Below, piece by piece: positions 8,233 to 16,501 of a stretch of 49,952 nucleotides of DNA. Position 1 is the first letter of the stretch. The number at the start of each line of letters is the position of its first letter. The notes under the pieces were generated by a model that did not search any database, was not told where the DNA came from, and saw only the letters and a list, made by a program, of their open reading frames with translations. The translations under genes were made by a program, and so were the position numbers. The DNA is from Beijerinckiaceae bacterium (lineage in GTDB: Bacteria; Pseudomonadota; Alphaproteobacteria; Rhizobiales; Beijerinckiaceae), in contig CANGFT010000028.1 in the NCBI GenBank assembly GCA_947453205.1, forward strand, positions 1-49,952, read 5' to 3'.

Positions 8233-8727
8233 ATGCAAGGCGACCCAAAGGCCGCAAAGGAAGCTGCGCCATCAGACGCTCAGGCGCCGACATCGCCGCC
8301 CCAGGCATCGTCTTCGGCCCTGGGCTCCACTGCGCGCGGCCTTCTGGACAAGCCCATCATGTCTGGCGTCGATTTCGTGGAGGCCCTCGCCCGCTCCGCC
8401 CGCAGCTTTGCGGACGACCTTGATGGCGAGGCGCCCCAGTTCGCGAAAATGGTGCGGCGCGCCGCCAGCACGGCGGAGGAGCTCTCCCATGACATCCGCG
8501 ACAAATCCGTCGGGGAGCTTGTCGAGGCGGCGCAGGATTTCGCCCGTCGCCAGCCGACCCTCTTCATCGGCGCCGCCGCGACCGCAGGCTTCCTGCTGGC
8601 ACGCCTCGTCAAGACAGGCATGAGCGTCTCAGCTTCGACGGCGCCGCGATCCGATCTGTCGGCGGCGGGCGGCCCTGCGCCGACGCCTCCGGTCCAGCAA
8701 AGCGCGAGGACGCTCCATGACGCATGA
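8233..8727 (+). CDS. Small membrane-anchored protein, DUF883/ElaB-like tail
   Basis: A 164-aa protein without a clear named family. The N-terminal 40 residues are Ala/Pro/Ser-rich, the middle (about 45-105) is an amphipathic helix, and a glycine-zipper hydrophobic segment (RRQPTLFIGAAATAGFLLA, about 100-120) follows, like the C-terminal anchor of ElaB/YqjD proteins. It is the first gene of a four-gene operon; its end overlaps the next gene by 11 nt. ATG 8233 lies just past the 15-bp repeats. It is likely an inner-membrane stress protein. Confidence 0.7.
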   Translation: MQGDPKAAKEAAPSDAQAPTSPPQASSSALGSTARGLLDKPIMSGVDFVEALARSARSFADDLDGEAPQFAKMVRRAASTAEELSHDIRDKSVGELVEAAQDFARRQPTLFIGAAATAGFLLARLVKTGMSVSASTAPRSDLSAAGGPAPTPPVQQSARTLHDA

Positions 8728-9115
8728 AACCTATGGACGCGCATCGGCCGTGAGCCTCATCGCCGACGCCTTCAACGATCTCTCCGATCTCGTCCGCAAG
8801 GAGATGCGCCTCGCCAGCGCGGAAATGTCGGGCGCCGTGACGAGCCGCATCCGCGCGGCGGTGGTTTTGTTGATCGGGGGCGCGCTGTTGTGCATGTCGC
8901 TGCTGATGGCCATGGGAGGCCTTGCGCTCGTCATCGTCGCCTATGGCTTCTCCCTGCATGAGGCGAGCTTCATGGTGGCTGGCGCCATAGCCGTGGTCGG
9001 GCTGATCCTCATCCTTTACGCCCGCGCGCAAATGTCGGCGCAAAGGCTCGCCCCAACACGCGCCGCCGGCCAGATGCGCGAAGCGATCCGCACAGCGAAG
9101 GAGCACATGAAATGA
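8717..9115 (+). CDS. Phage-holin-superfamily (Holin-X/YqjE-like) membrane protein
   Basis: A 132-aa protein with an amphipathic N-terminal helix (LIADAFNDLSDLVRKEMRLA) and two transmembrane segments (about 52-75 and 80-98), as in the Actinobacterial Holin-X/DUF1469 family. Despite the family name, its neighbours are bacterial membrane-stress proteins, not phage genes. It overlaps the previous gene by 11 nt and the next by ATGA, so translation is coupled. Confidence 0.82.
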   Translation: MTHETYGRASAVSLIADAFNDLSDLVRKEMRLASAEMSGAVTSRIRAAVVLLIGGALLCMSLLMAMGGLALVIVAYGFSLHEASFMVAGAIAVVGLILILYARAQMSAQRLAPTRAAGQMREAIRTAKEHMK

Positions 9116-9792
9116 CCGATCAGTGGCGGAATGAAGGGATGATGAGGCGCGGCTCCGGCCTCTCGGATTTCGTGTCCGACACGGTGCGCAACCGGCCCGA
9201 GGCCTTGCTGCTCATGGCCGCAGGCGCGGCGCTGCTGATGACGCGGGGGCGCGGCTTCGGCCTCGCCGACTTGATGTCCGCCACAAGGTCGGCGCCGCCT
9301 GTCGATGAAGGCGCGAGTGCGATGGCCGGCGCCGCTGCGCAGGCGGCCTCGGATTTGCGCGAGCGTGTGGGCGCGCGGGTCGAAGGGCTGCGCGAAAGGG
9401 TCAGCGCATATGCCGAGCGCGCCGCCCATCAAGTGCAGGAGGATGGCGAAGCCCTCAAGGAGACGGCGGGCGAGACCATAGAGCGGGCGCGCTCCACCCT
9501 TCAGGAAAACGTCAACCACATGCTGCGTGAACAGCCGCTCATGCTGGGCGCCATGGGATTGCTCGCTGGCGTCGCCATCGGCGCCGCGCTGCCCAGAACC
9601 CTGTTCGAGCGCGACGCCATGCGCCTTGTCCGCGAACCCCTGAGGACCGGCCTTGGGCGGCGCGCGGAGACGCGCCCGGGCGCAAGCGGGATGGAGCGGA
9701 GCGGGTGGGAGAGCCTCAAGGGGCGAGGGGGCGAAGCCAGCCAGCCACAGCCTCCTGAAACGCAGGCTGGATCCTCATCCCGCACATCCTGA
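9112..9792 (+). CDS. Glycine-zipper membrane protein, third gene of DUF3618 operon
   Basis: A 226-aa protein with two RxxP-type hydrophobic segments: RNRPEALLLMAAGAALLM (about 26-45) and REQPLMLGAMGLLAGVAIGA (about 140-162). A charged helical stretch between them (DLRERVGARVEGLRERV) looks apolipoprotein- or coiled-coil-like. The C-terminal 50 residues are low complexity. It starts in the ATGA overlap with the holin-like gene. No enzymatic motif is seen. Confidence 0.72.
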   Translation: MTDQWRNEGMMRRGSGLSDFVSDTVRNRPEALLLMAAGAALLMTRGRGFGLADLMSATRSAPPVDEGASAMAGAAAQAASDLRERVGARVEGLRERVSAYAERAAHQVQEDGEALKETAGETIERARSTLQENVNHMLREQPLMLGAMGLLAGVAIGAALPRTLFERDAMRLVREPLRTGLGRRAETRPGASGMERSGWESLKGRGGEASQPQPPETQAGSSSRTS

Positions 9793-9827
9793 ATCCCAGC
9801 CGTCGCAACCACGCATGAGGCTCCGCC

Positions 9828-10466
9828 ATGACCCATTCAGCCATGCTTGATGAATTGGAGCGGGATGTGGAGCGCGCCCGCGCGCGCCTTGCGGCTGACA
9901 TCGCGCGGCTGCGCAGTCCCGCGACCATGTCTCACGCGCGGGAAGACCTCGCCGCCCGCGCAACCGATTACAAGGACGAGATCATGGAGCGCCTGAGCGA
10001 TGCGGTGAGCGCGCGCGCCCGGGGCCTCACCGAGGTGCTGCGGCGGCAGGCGCAGGACAATCCCGCAGCGGTGGCGGTGATAGGGGCGGGCGTCGCCTGG
10101 CGCCTTTGGAGGAGGCCGCCCGTCACAACCCTGCTTCTGGGCGCAGGCGTCGCGAGCCTTCTGGCGGGGCGCGGCGAGGCGCGCGGGAGCGGCGGCCTCC
10201 TCGAGTCCATGCGCAGCATGAACCGCGCGACTTACGCCTTCACGGACAAGGCCACGGATGTCGCAGGAGACCTTGCCCAACAGGCCCTGGACTTCAGCGA
10301 TCGGGCGGCCTCCGCCGTCAATGAAACAGCGGATCGCGCCGCCCACGCCCTGTCCGACGTCAATGAACGCCAGCGCGAGTCCCTGCGCGAAAATCCCCTG
10401 GCGCTCAGCTTCGCCGCCATGGCCATCGGCGCGGCTCTGGCTCTGGCGCTGAGCCGCCGTGATTGA
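9828..10466 (+). CDS. DUF3618 domain-containing protein
   Basis: A 212-aa protein. The N-terminal LDELERDVERARARLAADI is the hallmark of DUF3618. A central membrane-associated region (about 82-125) and a final glycine-zipper segment (RENPLALSFAAMAIGAALALA) end four residues from the C-terminus. It is the last gene of the operon, 35 nt after the third gene. DUF3618, holin-X and DUF883-like genes commonly occur together in Rhizobiales; their role is not established. Confidence 0.85.
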   Translation: MTHSAMLDELERDVERARARLAADIARLRSPATMSHAREDLAARATDYKDEIMERLSDAVSARARGLTEVLRRQAQDNPAAVAVIGAGVAWRLWRRPPVTTLLLGAGVASLLAGRGEARGSGGLLESMRSMNRATYAFTDKATDVAGDLAQQALDFSDRAASAVNETADRAAHALSDVNERQRESLRENPLALSFAAMAIGAALALALSRRD

Positions 10467-10511
10467 AACGGCGCGCTGCGGGCGCGCCGTCTCGCATTTT
10501 CTGCGCAGTCA

Positions 10512-11798
10512 TCACACCGTCGTCTGGGGCACGCCGCGCCTGGCCTTCAGGCCCTCGCGCGCGCCGACCTTGAAGGGCTCGTCGCGCGGCAGGAGCGTGG
10601 CGCAGGAGCGCACCTTCTGGTGCTCCACATCGACGCCGGGCGGCACGATGCCCTTTTCAGCCAGCGCCTTGGCGGCGCGGATCAGGCGATGGCGCGCCAT
10701 GATGATGCCGTTGTCGCAGCCGACCAGATTCTCCTTGGTGCGGTCGACGATGGGGCCCATGCTTTCCTGCAGGGAGCCGTCCTGAATGGCGATGCCGGAG
10801 ACGCCGCTATATTCGCGCCCCTCTTTCTGCGCCTGACGATCCATGAGGTAATCATTGGTCTTGTTGGCGAGCGGGATGTAGGTCCCCGGCACATAGGCGC
10901 AATGCACGCCCTTGCCCGCCTTCATGGCCGCGCGCTCCTCTGTCGTGAGCGCGCGTGTCGGGTGATAGTCGTAGCTCCAGGCCCAGCAGCTATCGTCGTC
11001 GATCGGCACCCAGAAATGGCCGTGCATCGGGTGGTCGCCGCGCGGGGGAACGGCGGTGAAGCAGGGCATGACCCATGGCGTGATGCGCCAGTAGTAGTGG
11101 TCGTCCTCGGCGTTGCGGCGCGCGCCGATGAAGAGGCCTCCGGGGGCTTCGGTGACTTCGAAGACCGGGGCGAGATCGCCGAAGTTGTATTTGTTGCCGC
11201 CCGCGCCCTTGAACAAAGGATCGGAGTTCACATTGCCGCTGTGCAGCCACGAGACATGGGAGGAGTCGATGCCGCCTTCCATGGATTGCAGCCAGTTGCA
11301 CTCCTGAAAGCGCTTGGACATGTAGCTCTGCTCGCGCGGCACGACGGCGAATTCGAACTCGGGGAGGTCGGGCTGGCGGTCGGGTGGGCCCATATAGGTC
11401 CAGAGCACCCCGCCGCGCTCCACGAGCGGATATGACTTCAGCTTGATCTTCTTCGCATAGCCGGATTCGGCGGGCTCGGATGGCACGTCCACGCATTGGC
11501 CGGTCACGTCGAACTTCCAGCCGTGATAGGGGCAGCGCAGACCACATTCCTCGTTGCGGCCGAACCAGAGCGAGGCGCCGCGATGGGAGCAGAACTCGTC
11601 CATCAGGCCATAGCGCCCCTGGGTGTCGCGGAAGGCGATCAGGCGTTCGGAGAGGATCTTCACCCGCACCGGGGGGCAATCGTTTTCCGGCAGCTCCTGC
11701 GCCAGCAGGGCGGGCATCCAGTAGCAACGGAAGAGGTCGCCCATGGGCGTCCCCGGTCCGGTCTGGGTGATGAAATCGTTCTGTTCCTTTGACAGCAT
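10512..11798 (-). CDS. Rieske (2Fe-2S) aromatic ring-hydroxylating oxygenase, large subunit
   Basis: A 428-aa protein of the phthalate 4,5-dioxygenase/chlorobenzoate dioxygenase type. The Rieske cluster ligands are CSH and CPYH in FCSHRGASLWFG...LRCPYHGWKF (about 69-95). The mononuclear iron site is DSSHVSWLH (two histidines after D-x2-H-x4-H). No small subunit is needed in this class, but an NAD(P)H reductase is, and none is next to it. The start at 11798 follows GGAG at 8 nt. It is divergent from the SDR-isochorismatase pair across a 221-nt gap with a dyad-rich operator. The substrate is probably an aromatic or N-heteroaromatic acid. Confidence 0.92.
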   Translation of the reverse strand: MLSKEQNDFITQTGPGTPMGDLFRCYWMPALLAQELPENDCPPVRVKILSERLIAFRDTQGRYGLMDEFCSHRGASLWFGRNEECGLRCPYHGWKFDVTGQCVDVPSEPAESGYAKKIKLKSYPLVERGGVLWTYMGPPDRQPDLPEFEFAVVPREQSYMSKRFQECNWLQSMEGGIDSSHVSWLHSGNVNSDPLFKGAGGNKYNFGDLAPVFEVTEAPGGLFIGARRNAEDDHYYWRITPWVMPCFTAVPPRGDHPMHGHFWVPIDDDSCWAWSYDYHPTRALTTEERAAMKAGKGVHCAYVPGTYIPLANKTNDYLMDRQAQKEGREYSGVSGIAIQDGSLQESMGPIVDRTKENLVGCDNGIIMARHRLIRAAKALAEKGIVPPGVDVEHQKVRSCATLLPRDEPFKVGAREGLKARRGVPQTTV

Positions 11799-11826
11799 CT
11801 GGTCGGCTCCCCGTCTTGATCCTATC

Positions 11827-11863
11827 GTTCCGTATGCAGGAACAATGTTCCTTCATGGGAAAC
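11827..11863. promoter_or_regulatory. Candidate operator between Rieske and SDR genes
   Basis: Alternating half-sites GTTCC (11827-11831), GGAAC (11839-11843), GTTCC (11847-11851) and GAAAC (11859-11863). The central GGAACA-A-TGTTCC is a perfect dyad. It lies 29-65 bp upstream of the Rieske start, suggesting a repressor or activator of the divergent pair. The protein that binds it is not identifiable. Confidence 0.45.
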
Positions 11864-12019
11864 GTCATCGCAGATAAGCGGGGAACGGCGCTGGCGGCCT
11901 TGCGCCAAATCAAAGTGCGCTGCAGCAAAGCGGGCGCTGCGCAACTGGATTGCTTGCCCGCCGCGCCCTGCTAGATTGCCCCGACACAAATGCGTCCCCT
12001 GAGCGGGCGGAGGAACGAC

Positions 12020-12778
12020 ATGCAGAGACTGGCGGGCAAGGTGGCGATCGTGACGGGCGCGGCGCAGGGCATCGGTGCGACGCTGGCGCGCGGGCTTGCG
12101 GCGGAAGGCGCGAAGATCGTGATCGCCGACGTGACCGATGGAGCAGGCACGGCGCAGGACATCGTGCGCGACAATGGCTCGGCGATCTATGTGAAGACGG
12201 ATGTGGCCTCGCCGGACGAGGTTCAGGCCATGGTGGACCGCACGGTGGCCGAATTTGGAACCGTCGACATTCTCCTCAACAACGCCGCCATCTTCGCCAA
12301 GCTCGGCAACAAGAAGTTTCAGGACATCTCCAGCGCCGAATTCGACGCGGTGATGGCGGTGAATGTGCGCGGGCCCTTCGAATGCGCCAAGGCGGTGTCG
12401 CCCATCATGATCGCCAGGGGCGCGGGCAAGATCATCAACATCTCCTCCGGAACGGTGTTCAAGGGCGTGCCGAATCTCCTGCACTACGTCAGCTCCAAGG
12501 GCGCCATCGTCGCCATGACGCGCTGCCTTGCGCGCGAGCTTGGCGAGCACAACATCAACGTCAACGCCATCGCGCCGGGCCTCACCATGAGCGATGGCGT
12601 GCTCAACCAGTCCGACTGGACCGAGACCTATATCGAGGCGAACAAGAACAGCCGCGCCTTCAAGCGTCGTCAGGTTCCCGGCGATCTCCTGGGCACGGTG
12701 GTCTTCCTGTCCTCCGGCGACAGCGACTTCATGACCGGCCAGACCCTTGTGGTCGATGGCGGCAATGTGATGCACTGA
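12020..12778 (+). CDS. Short-chain dehydrogenase/reductase
   Basis: A 252-aa classical SDR. It has the cofactor glycine motif TGAAQGIG (about 13-20), DV after strand 3, NNAA, the catalytic Ser in ISSGT and Y-x3-K in YVSSK, and ends VVDGGN. Asp in IVIADV after strand 2 points to NAD rather than NADP. GGAGGAA at 12009-12015 fixes ATG 12020. It is likely to oxidise a dihydrodiol or alcohol formed by the divergent Rieske oxygenase. The isochorismatase-like gene follows after 11 nt. Confidence 0.92.
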   Translation: MQRLAGKVAIVTGAAQGIGATLARGLAAEGAKIVIADVTDGAGTAQDIVRDNGSAIYVKTDVASPDEVQAMVDRTVAEFGTVDILLNNAAIFAKLGNKKFQDISSAEFDAVMAVNVRGPFECAKAVSPIMIARGAGKIINISSGTVFKGVPNLLHYVSSKGAIVAMTRCLARELGEHNINVNAIAPGLTMSDGVLNQSDWTETYIEANKNSRAFKRRQVPGDLLGTVVFLSSGDSDFMTGQTLVVDGGNVMH

Positions 12779-12789
12779 AGGAGAGCGTC

Positions 12790-13500
12790 ATGCACAAGGT
12801 CCAGATGTCGCCCGAGGCCATCGCCAAGGTCACCCGCCGCGCCAGCCGCCAGCATCCCTTCGACACGCTCGATCCCCGCAAGACCGCGCTGGTCGTGATC
12901 GACATGCAGAATCATTTCATGGCGCCGGGCTTCATGGCGGAGACGCCGACGGCGCGCGAGATCGTGCCCAATGTGAACCGCCTCGCGCAGGCGCTTCGCG
13001 ACATGGGCGGCCATGTCGTCTGGATCCAGAACGTCACCAACGAGACCTGGGAGAGCTGGTCCGTCTATCACAATTTCCTGCAGACGACCGACCGCGCCAG
13101 GCTGCGCTACGCCAGCATGGCGGAGGGCGCGCAGGGCCATGCGCTATGGCCGGAGCTCGACGTGCATGCGCAGGATGCGGTCATGAACAAGCGCCGCTAC
13201 AGCGCCTTCCTTCAGGGCTCCTCCGACATCGAGGCGCATCTGCGTGACCGCGGAATCGACGCGGTGATGGTGGTGGGCGTCGCCACGCAGGTCTGCTGCG
13301 AAAGCACGGCGCGCGACGCCTGCATGCTGAACTTCCAGACCCTGATGATCTCCGACGCTTGCGCGACGGATACAGACGAGCTGCACAACGCCTCGCTGAA
13401 CGCCTTCTACCAGAACTTCGGCGACGTGCAGAGCGTGGACGAGGCGATCGCTTCGTTGCAGCGGGGGCTTGCGGCTGGTGTGACGAAGGCGGTTGCTTAA
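12790..13500 (+). CDS. Isochorismatase-family cysteine hydrolase (RutB/NicF-like amidohydrolase)
   Basis: A 236-aa cysteine hydrolase with the full Asp-Lys-Cys triad: VVIDMQNHF, NKRRYSAF and GVATQVCCESTARDA. Family members hydrolyse ureidoacrylate (RutB), maleamate (NicF), nicotinamide and N-carbamoyl amides. AAGGAG before ATG 12790 overlaps the SDR stop region, so both are one operon. With LLM monooxygenases, FMN reductase and alpha/beta hydrolases nearby the set recalls Rut and Nic ring-opening pathways. The exact substrate is not assignable. Confidence 0.9.
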   Translation: MHKVQMSPEAIAKVTRRASRQHPFDTLDPRKTALVVIDMQNHFMAPGFMAETPTAREIVPNVNRLAQALRDMGGHVVWIQNVTNETWESWSVYHNFLQTTDRARLRYASMAEGAQGHALWPELDVHAQDAVMNKRRYSAFLQGSSDIEAHLRDRGIDAVMVVGVATQVCCESTARDACMLNFQTLMISDACATDTDELHNASLNAFYQNFGDVQSVDEAIASLQRGLAAGVTKAVA

Positions 13501-13519
13501 GGCTCACGCAATCGGTTTT

Positions 13520-13727
13520 AGTTTCGCGAAACCCCTGCCGCTCCTCTCCCCCTTGTGGGGAGGGGTGAGGAGTGGGGGTCGTGAAATTTTTGTCGTGAGC
13601 GCCTCTGACCTCTAACGATCAGCACGCGCAGCCCCCCACCCCGTCTGCTTCGCAGCCGACCCTCCCCATAGGGGGGAGGGTCATCATCAAGGGCGATCTC
13701 GATAAGTTTCGAGAAACGTCTGCCGCT
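13520..13727. repeat. Intergenic repeat element, family A copy 1
   Basis: It fills the 254-nt gap between convergent genes. The flanks are imperfect 23-bp direct repeats at 13520-13542 and 13705-13727 (AGTTTCG[C/A]GAAAC..CTGCCGCT). Inside are two C/G-rich hairpins: 13542-13583 (CTCCCCC..GGGGAGGGG, then GTGGGGGTCGTGA) and, inverted, 13629-13683 (CCCCACCCCGTCTGC...CCTCCCC..GGGGGGAGGG). Both cores recur at 45.5 kb. There is no coding capacity. It may act as a bidirectional terminator. Confidence 0.75.
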
Positions 13728-13754
13728 TTCATCCCCACAAGCGACTGCTAACCT

Positions 13755-14333
13755 TCACTTCTCCGTATAAGCGATGTGCTTGACGGCGAATTCCACGACC
13801 TGCCCGGCCATGATCTCGATCTGCTTGGCGATGGCGGGCTCGGAGCAGCCGCCGTCCTTGAACTTCACCACCGCCGCATTGACGCCGACGCCCAGCGGCA
13901 CGGGCCAGCCGCGCAGCGCATGGGTCATCTGGCGCAGCTGCGCCAGCACCATGCCCGGGCCCTGGAAGCCATAGCCGCAGCCGATGGCGCCGACCGCGCG
14001 GCCGTCGAGATAGACGCGCTCGTCCGCGCGCATCTCCTCGATATAGTCGATGGCGTTCTTGATGAGGCCGGACACGCCGCCATGGTAGCAGGGCGAGGCG
14101 AAGATGACGCCGTCGGCGCGGCGCAGGCTCGCCACGAGATGCTTGGCGGCCTCGGTCATGGAGTTGGGGTCGGGATCATACATGGGCAGCTGCAGGTCCT
14201 TGCCCGCGAACATCTCGGTTTCGGCGCCCGCAGCCTGCGCCGCCTTCAGCGCGATGACGAGCGCCTGTTCGGAGGTCGACCCGTCGCGGGTGGTCCCGCC
14301 GATGCCGACGATGAAGGGTTTGCGTGCGCTCAT
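13755..14333 (-). CDS. NAD(P)H-dependent FMN reductase
   Basis: A 192-aa flavodoxin-fold reductase of the SsuE/ChrR type. It has GIGGTTRDGSTSEQA (phosphate-binding loop), ASPCYHGGVSGLIKNAIDYIE (flavin-contact region) and a GCGYGFQGPG loop. AGAGGGA precedes ATG 14333. It is the last gene of the operon hydrolase-LLM-reductase, 53 nt after the LLM gene, and presumably supplies FMNH2 to that monooxygenase and perhaps to the paralogue at 1-570. Confidence 0.9.
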   Translation of the reverse strand: MSARKPFIVGIGGTTRDGSTSEQALVIALKAAQAAGAETEMFAGKDLQLPMYDPDPNSMTEAAKHLVASLRRADGVIFASPCYHGGVSGLIKNAIDYIEEMRADERVYLDGRAVGAIGCGYGFQGPGMVLAQLRQMTHALRGWPVPLGVGVNAAVVKFKDGGCSEPAIAKQIEIMAGQVVEFAVKHIAYTEK

Positions 14334-14386
14334 GGTCCGATCCCTCTTGAATGGTTTTCCGTGTTTAGCGATCAGCGCCCGGCTTG

Positions 14387-15571
14387 TCACGCCAGCGCCG
14401 GTTCAAAGCCCCGGTATTCGCGATCCGTCAGGGGCTGCAGCGCGGGCATGACCTCGCGCGCAAAGCGCCGGATGTTCGCCTCCGACATGTCCGCAGGCAT
14501 GGTGCCGAAGGTCAGCATGGTCACCAGCTCCTGAAAACCCATGTCGCGGTGGTTGTCCATGATCTGCTTGCGCACGGTGTCGGGGCTGCCCACGATGATG
14601 ATGCCGCGCGCCATCAGGCTCTCGATGGTGACGCCGCCGCTGTTGGCCTTCTTGTGCTTGAGGATGTGGGCCAGCGACTCCGGGCTCATATAGCCTGGCG
14701 GGAAGAACATGAGTTCGCTGGCCTTGGGCAGCAGCACGTTGAACAAGGCTTCGATATGGGGCCGCGCCTCGTTCACCGCCTGCTCGTCGGTCTCGCCCAC
14801 ATAGACCGGCGCGCCCCAGCCGATGCGGTCGGATGCGGCCTCATAGCCATATTTGCGCCGGGCTATGTCGCGGTACATGTCGAGATAGCGCCCGACGGAG
14901 TCACGCGGGCTGTAGTTCTGGAGATAGACGAATTTGCGGTCGGGGTGAGCCGCCCATTCGATGGTCTCCAGACTGCCCTGAGAGGGGCACCAGATCGGCG
15001 GATGGGGCTGCTGGAAGGGGCGCGGCCAGAGATTCACATAGGGGATGTTGAAGTGCTTGCCCTCGAAGGCGAAGGGGCCTGTCTGCGTCCAGGCCCGCAC
15101 CACCAGCTCCGCCGCCTCCTTGTGGCGCTCCAGCGAATGAACGGGATTGGCGCCGAGCGAGAAATATTCCGTGCCCACGCCCCGCACGAAGCCGCTGATG
15201 AGGCGCCCGCCGGTGATGACGTCGATCATCGCGTGCTCTTCGGCGAGGGTCACCGGGTTTTCGCGCAGGCAGAAGGCGTTGCCGAGAATGGCGATGCGGC
15301 AGCGCTTCGTGCGCCGCGCCAGCGCCGAGGCCGTGACGACGGGCGAGGGCATGAGGCCATAGGCGGTCTGGTGATGCTCGTTCACCGCCACGCCGTCAAA
15401 GCCCAGCTCGTCGGCGAGCTCGAGCTCGTCGAGATAGCGGTTGTAGAGCGCATGGCCCTTCACCGGGTCGAAATAGCTGTTGGGCAGCAGCACCCAGGCG
15501 CTTTTGAACTTGTCCTTCACGCCAAGGTCGATGTCGGCGTAGGACATGAGATTGAAGCTGGTGACCTTCAT
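14387..15571 (-). CDS. LLM-class flavin-dependent monooxygenase
   Basis: A 394-aa TIM-barrel luciferase-like monooxygenase, a full-length paralogue of the partial gene at the left edge. Shared blocks are AVNEHHQT, AILGN, GRLISGFVRG, FEGKHF and WPRPFQQPHPPIW. The family consumes FMNH2 and O2. The RutA branch opens a pyrimidine ring; other members act on long alkanes, sulfonates or N-heterocycles. The ATG at 15571 is 22 nt after the hydrolase stop, and the FMN reductase follows, making a self-contained two-component oxygenase operon. Confidence 0.92.
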   Translation of the reverse strand: MKVTSFNLMSYADIDLGVKDKFKSAWVLLPNSYFDPVKGHALYNRYLDELELADELGFDGVAVNEHHQTAYGLMPSPVVTASALARRTKRCRIAILGNAFCLRENPVTLAEEHAMIDVITGGRLISGFVRGVGTEYFSLGANPVHSLERHKEAAELVVRAWTQTGPFAFEGKHFNIPYVNLWPRPFQQPHPPIWCPSQGSLETIEWAAHPDRKFVYLQNYSPRDSVGRYLDMYRDIARRKYGYEAASDRIGWGAPVYVGETDEQAVNEARPHIEALFNVLLPKASELMFFPPGYMSPESLAHILKHKKANSGGVTIESLMARGIIIVGSPDTVRKQIMDNHRDMGFQELVTMLTFGTMPADMSEANIRRFAREVMPALQPLTDREYRGFEPALA

Positions 15572-15593
15572 CGCAGGCTTCTCCGCGTCCCGA

Positions 15594-16367
15594 TCAGCCC
15601 CTGAGGAAATCCTGCAGCAGCGCGTGGACCTCGGCGCGCTTCTCCACATGCGGCAGATGGCCCGCATGCGCCACCGTCACGCGTTTCGCGCCCGGCATCA
15701 AGGCGCCGAAGGCCTGCGAATAGATCGGCGGAATGATGCGGTCCGCATCACCCCAAAGGATCAGGACCGGCGCGCTGACTCGATGCAGCCAGCGTTCGAG
15801 GCGCGGATTGTAGAGGCGCGGATTCCAGCCAAGGCGCGCGCTGGCGATGCGGTTGAGGATCGCCTGGTTCTGATGCTTGCTGACAAGCGCGCGGGCGGCG
15901 GCCGCAGCGCCAAGCTCAGGGTCGGCATAGGCGATGCGCGCCTGCTCGTCGGGGTCGATCATGTAGATGTCGGCCTTGGGCGAGCCCTTCACATGGATGC
16001 CTGCGGGGGCGATCAGGGCGAGCGAATGGATGCGCGCGCAGGAGCGCACGGCCATCTCCAGCCCCGCCCAGCCGCCAAGGGAGTGGCCGACCACCCGCAC
16101 GCCCCGCAGATCCATCTGCTCCAGCATGTCCATCAGGAGATAGGCGACGTCGGAGATGTCATCGACGAAGGATGGCGCCTCGGACAGGCCGAATCCCGGC
16201 AGATCCGGGACGATCACGTCGTAATGCTGCGCCAGATCGTCGAGAATTTCAGGCCATTCGGTGAGGCCGTCGGCGCCATGCAGAAACAGCAGCGGTTCGC
16301 CCGCCCCGCCCCTGTTGAGAGCAACCTTCGCTCCGTTCACCGTGAGCGTCTGCGCCACGAAAGTCAT
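15594..16367 (-). CDS. Alpha/beta hydrolase, first gene of hydrolase-LLM-reductase operon
   Basis: A 257-aa hydrolase with a complete set: LLFLHGADG (oxyanion), GHSLGGWAG (nucleophile Ser), the acid in WGDADRI and His in AGHLPH. It resembles meta-cleavage product hydrolases and NicD/RutD-type enzymes. The start at 16367 follows GGGGAAA. It heads an operon running to 13755. It differs from its partner at 628-1398, which has lost the HG motif. Confidence 0.9.
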   Translation of the reverse strand: MTFVAQTLTVNGAKVALNRGGAGEPLLFLHGADGLTEWPEILDDLAQHYDVIVPDLPGFGLSEAPSFVDDISDVAYLLMDMLEQMDLRGVRVVGHSLGGWAGLEMAVRSCARIHSLALIAPAGIHVKGSPKADIYMIDPDEQARIAYADPELGAAAAARALVSKHQNQAILNRIASARLGWNPRLYNPRLERWLHRVSAPVLILWGDADRIIPPIYSQAFGALMPGAKRVTVAHAGHLPHVEKRAEVHALLQDFLRG

Positions 16368-16501
16368 TGGCCGTTTCCCCGAATTGGCGCTTGTGATGAC
16401 TGCGCCAGCCGCCTTACGGTAGGCGCTTGCGCGCTGGCGCTCAAGTAGCCCATCACCAGCGCAGGAGTCCACGGTCAAAACCGTGTTTTCTGGGAGGATG
16501 C

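Noticed and set aside
8717-9115. Prophage remnant because of the holin-family protein
   Set aside because: No other phage gene is present; the neighbours are DUF3618 and DUF883-like membrane proteins, the usual chromosomal context.
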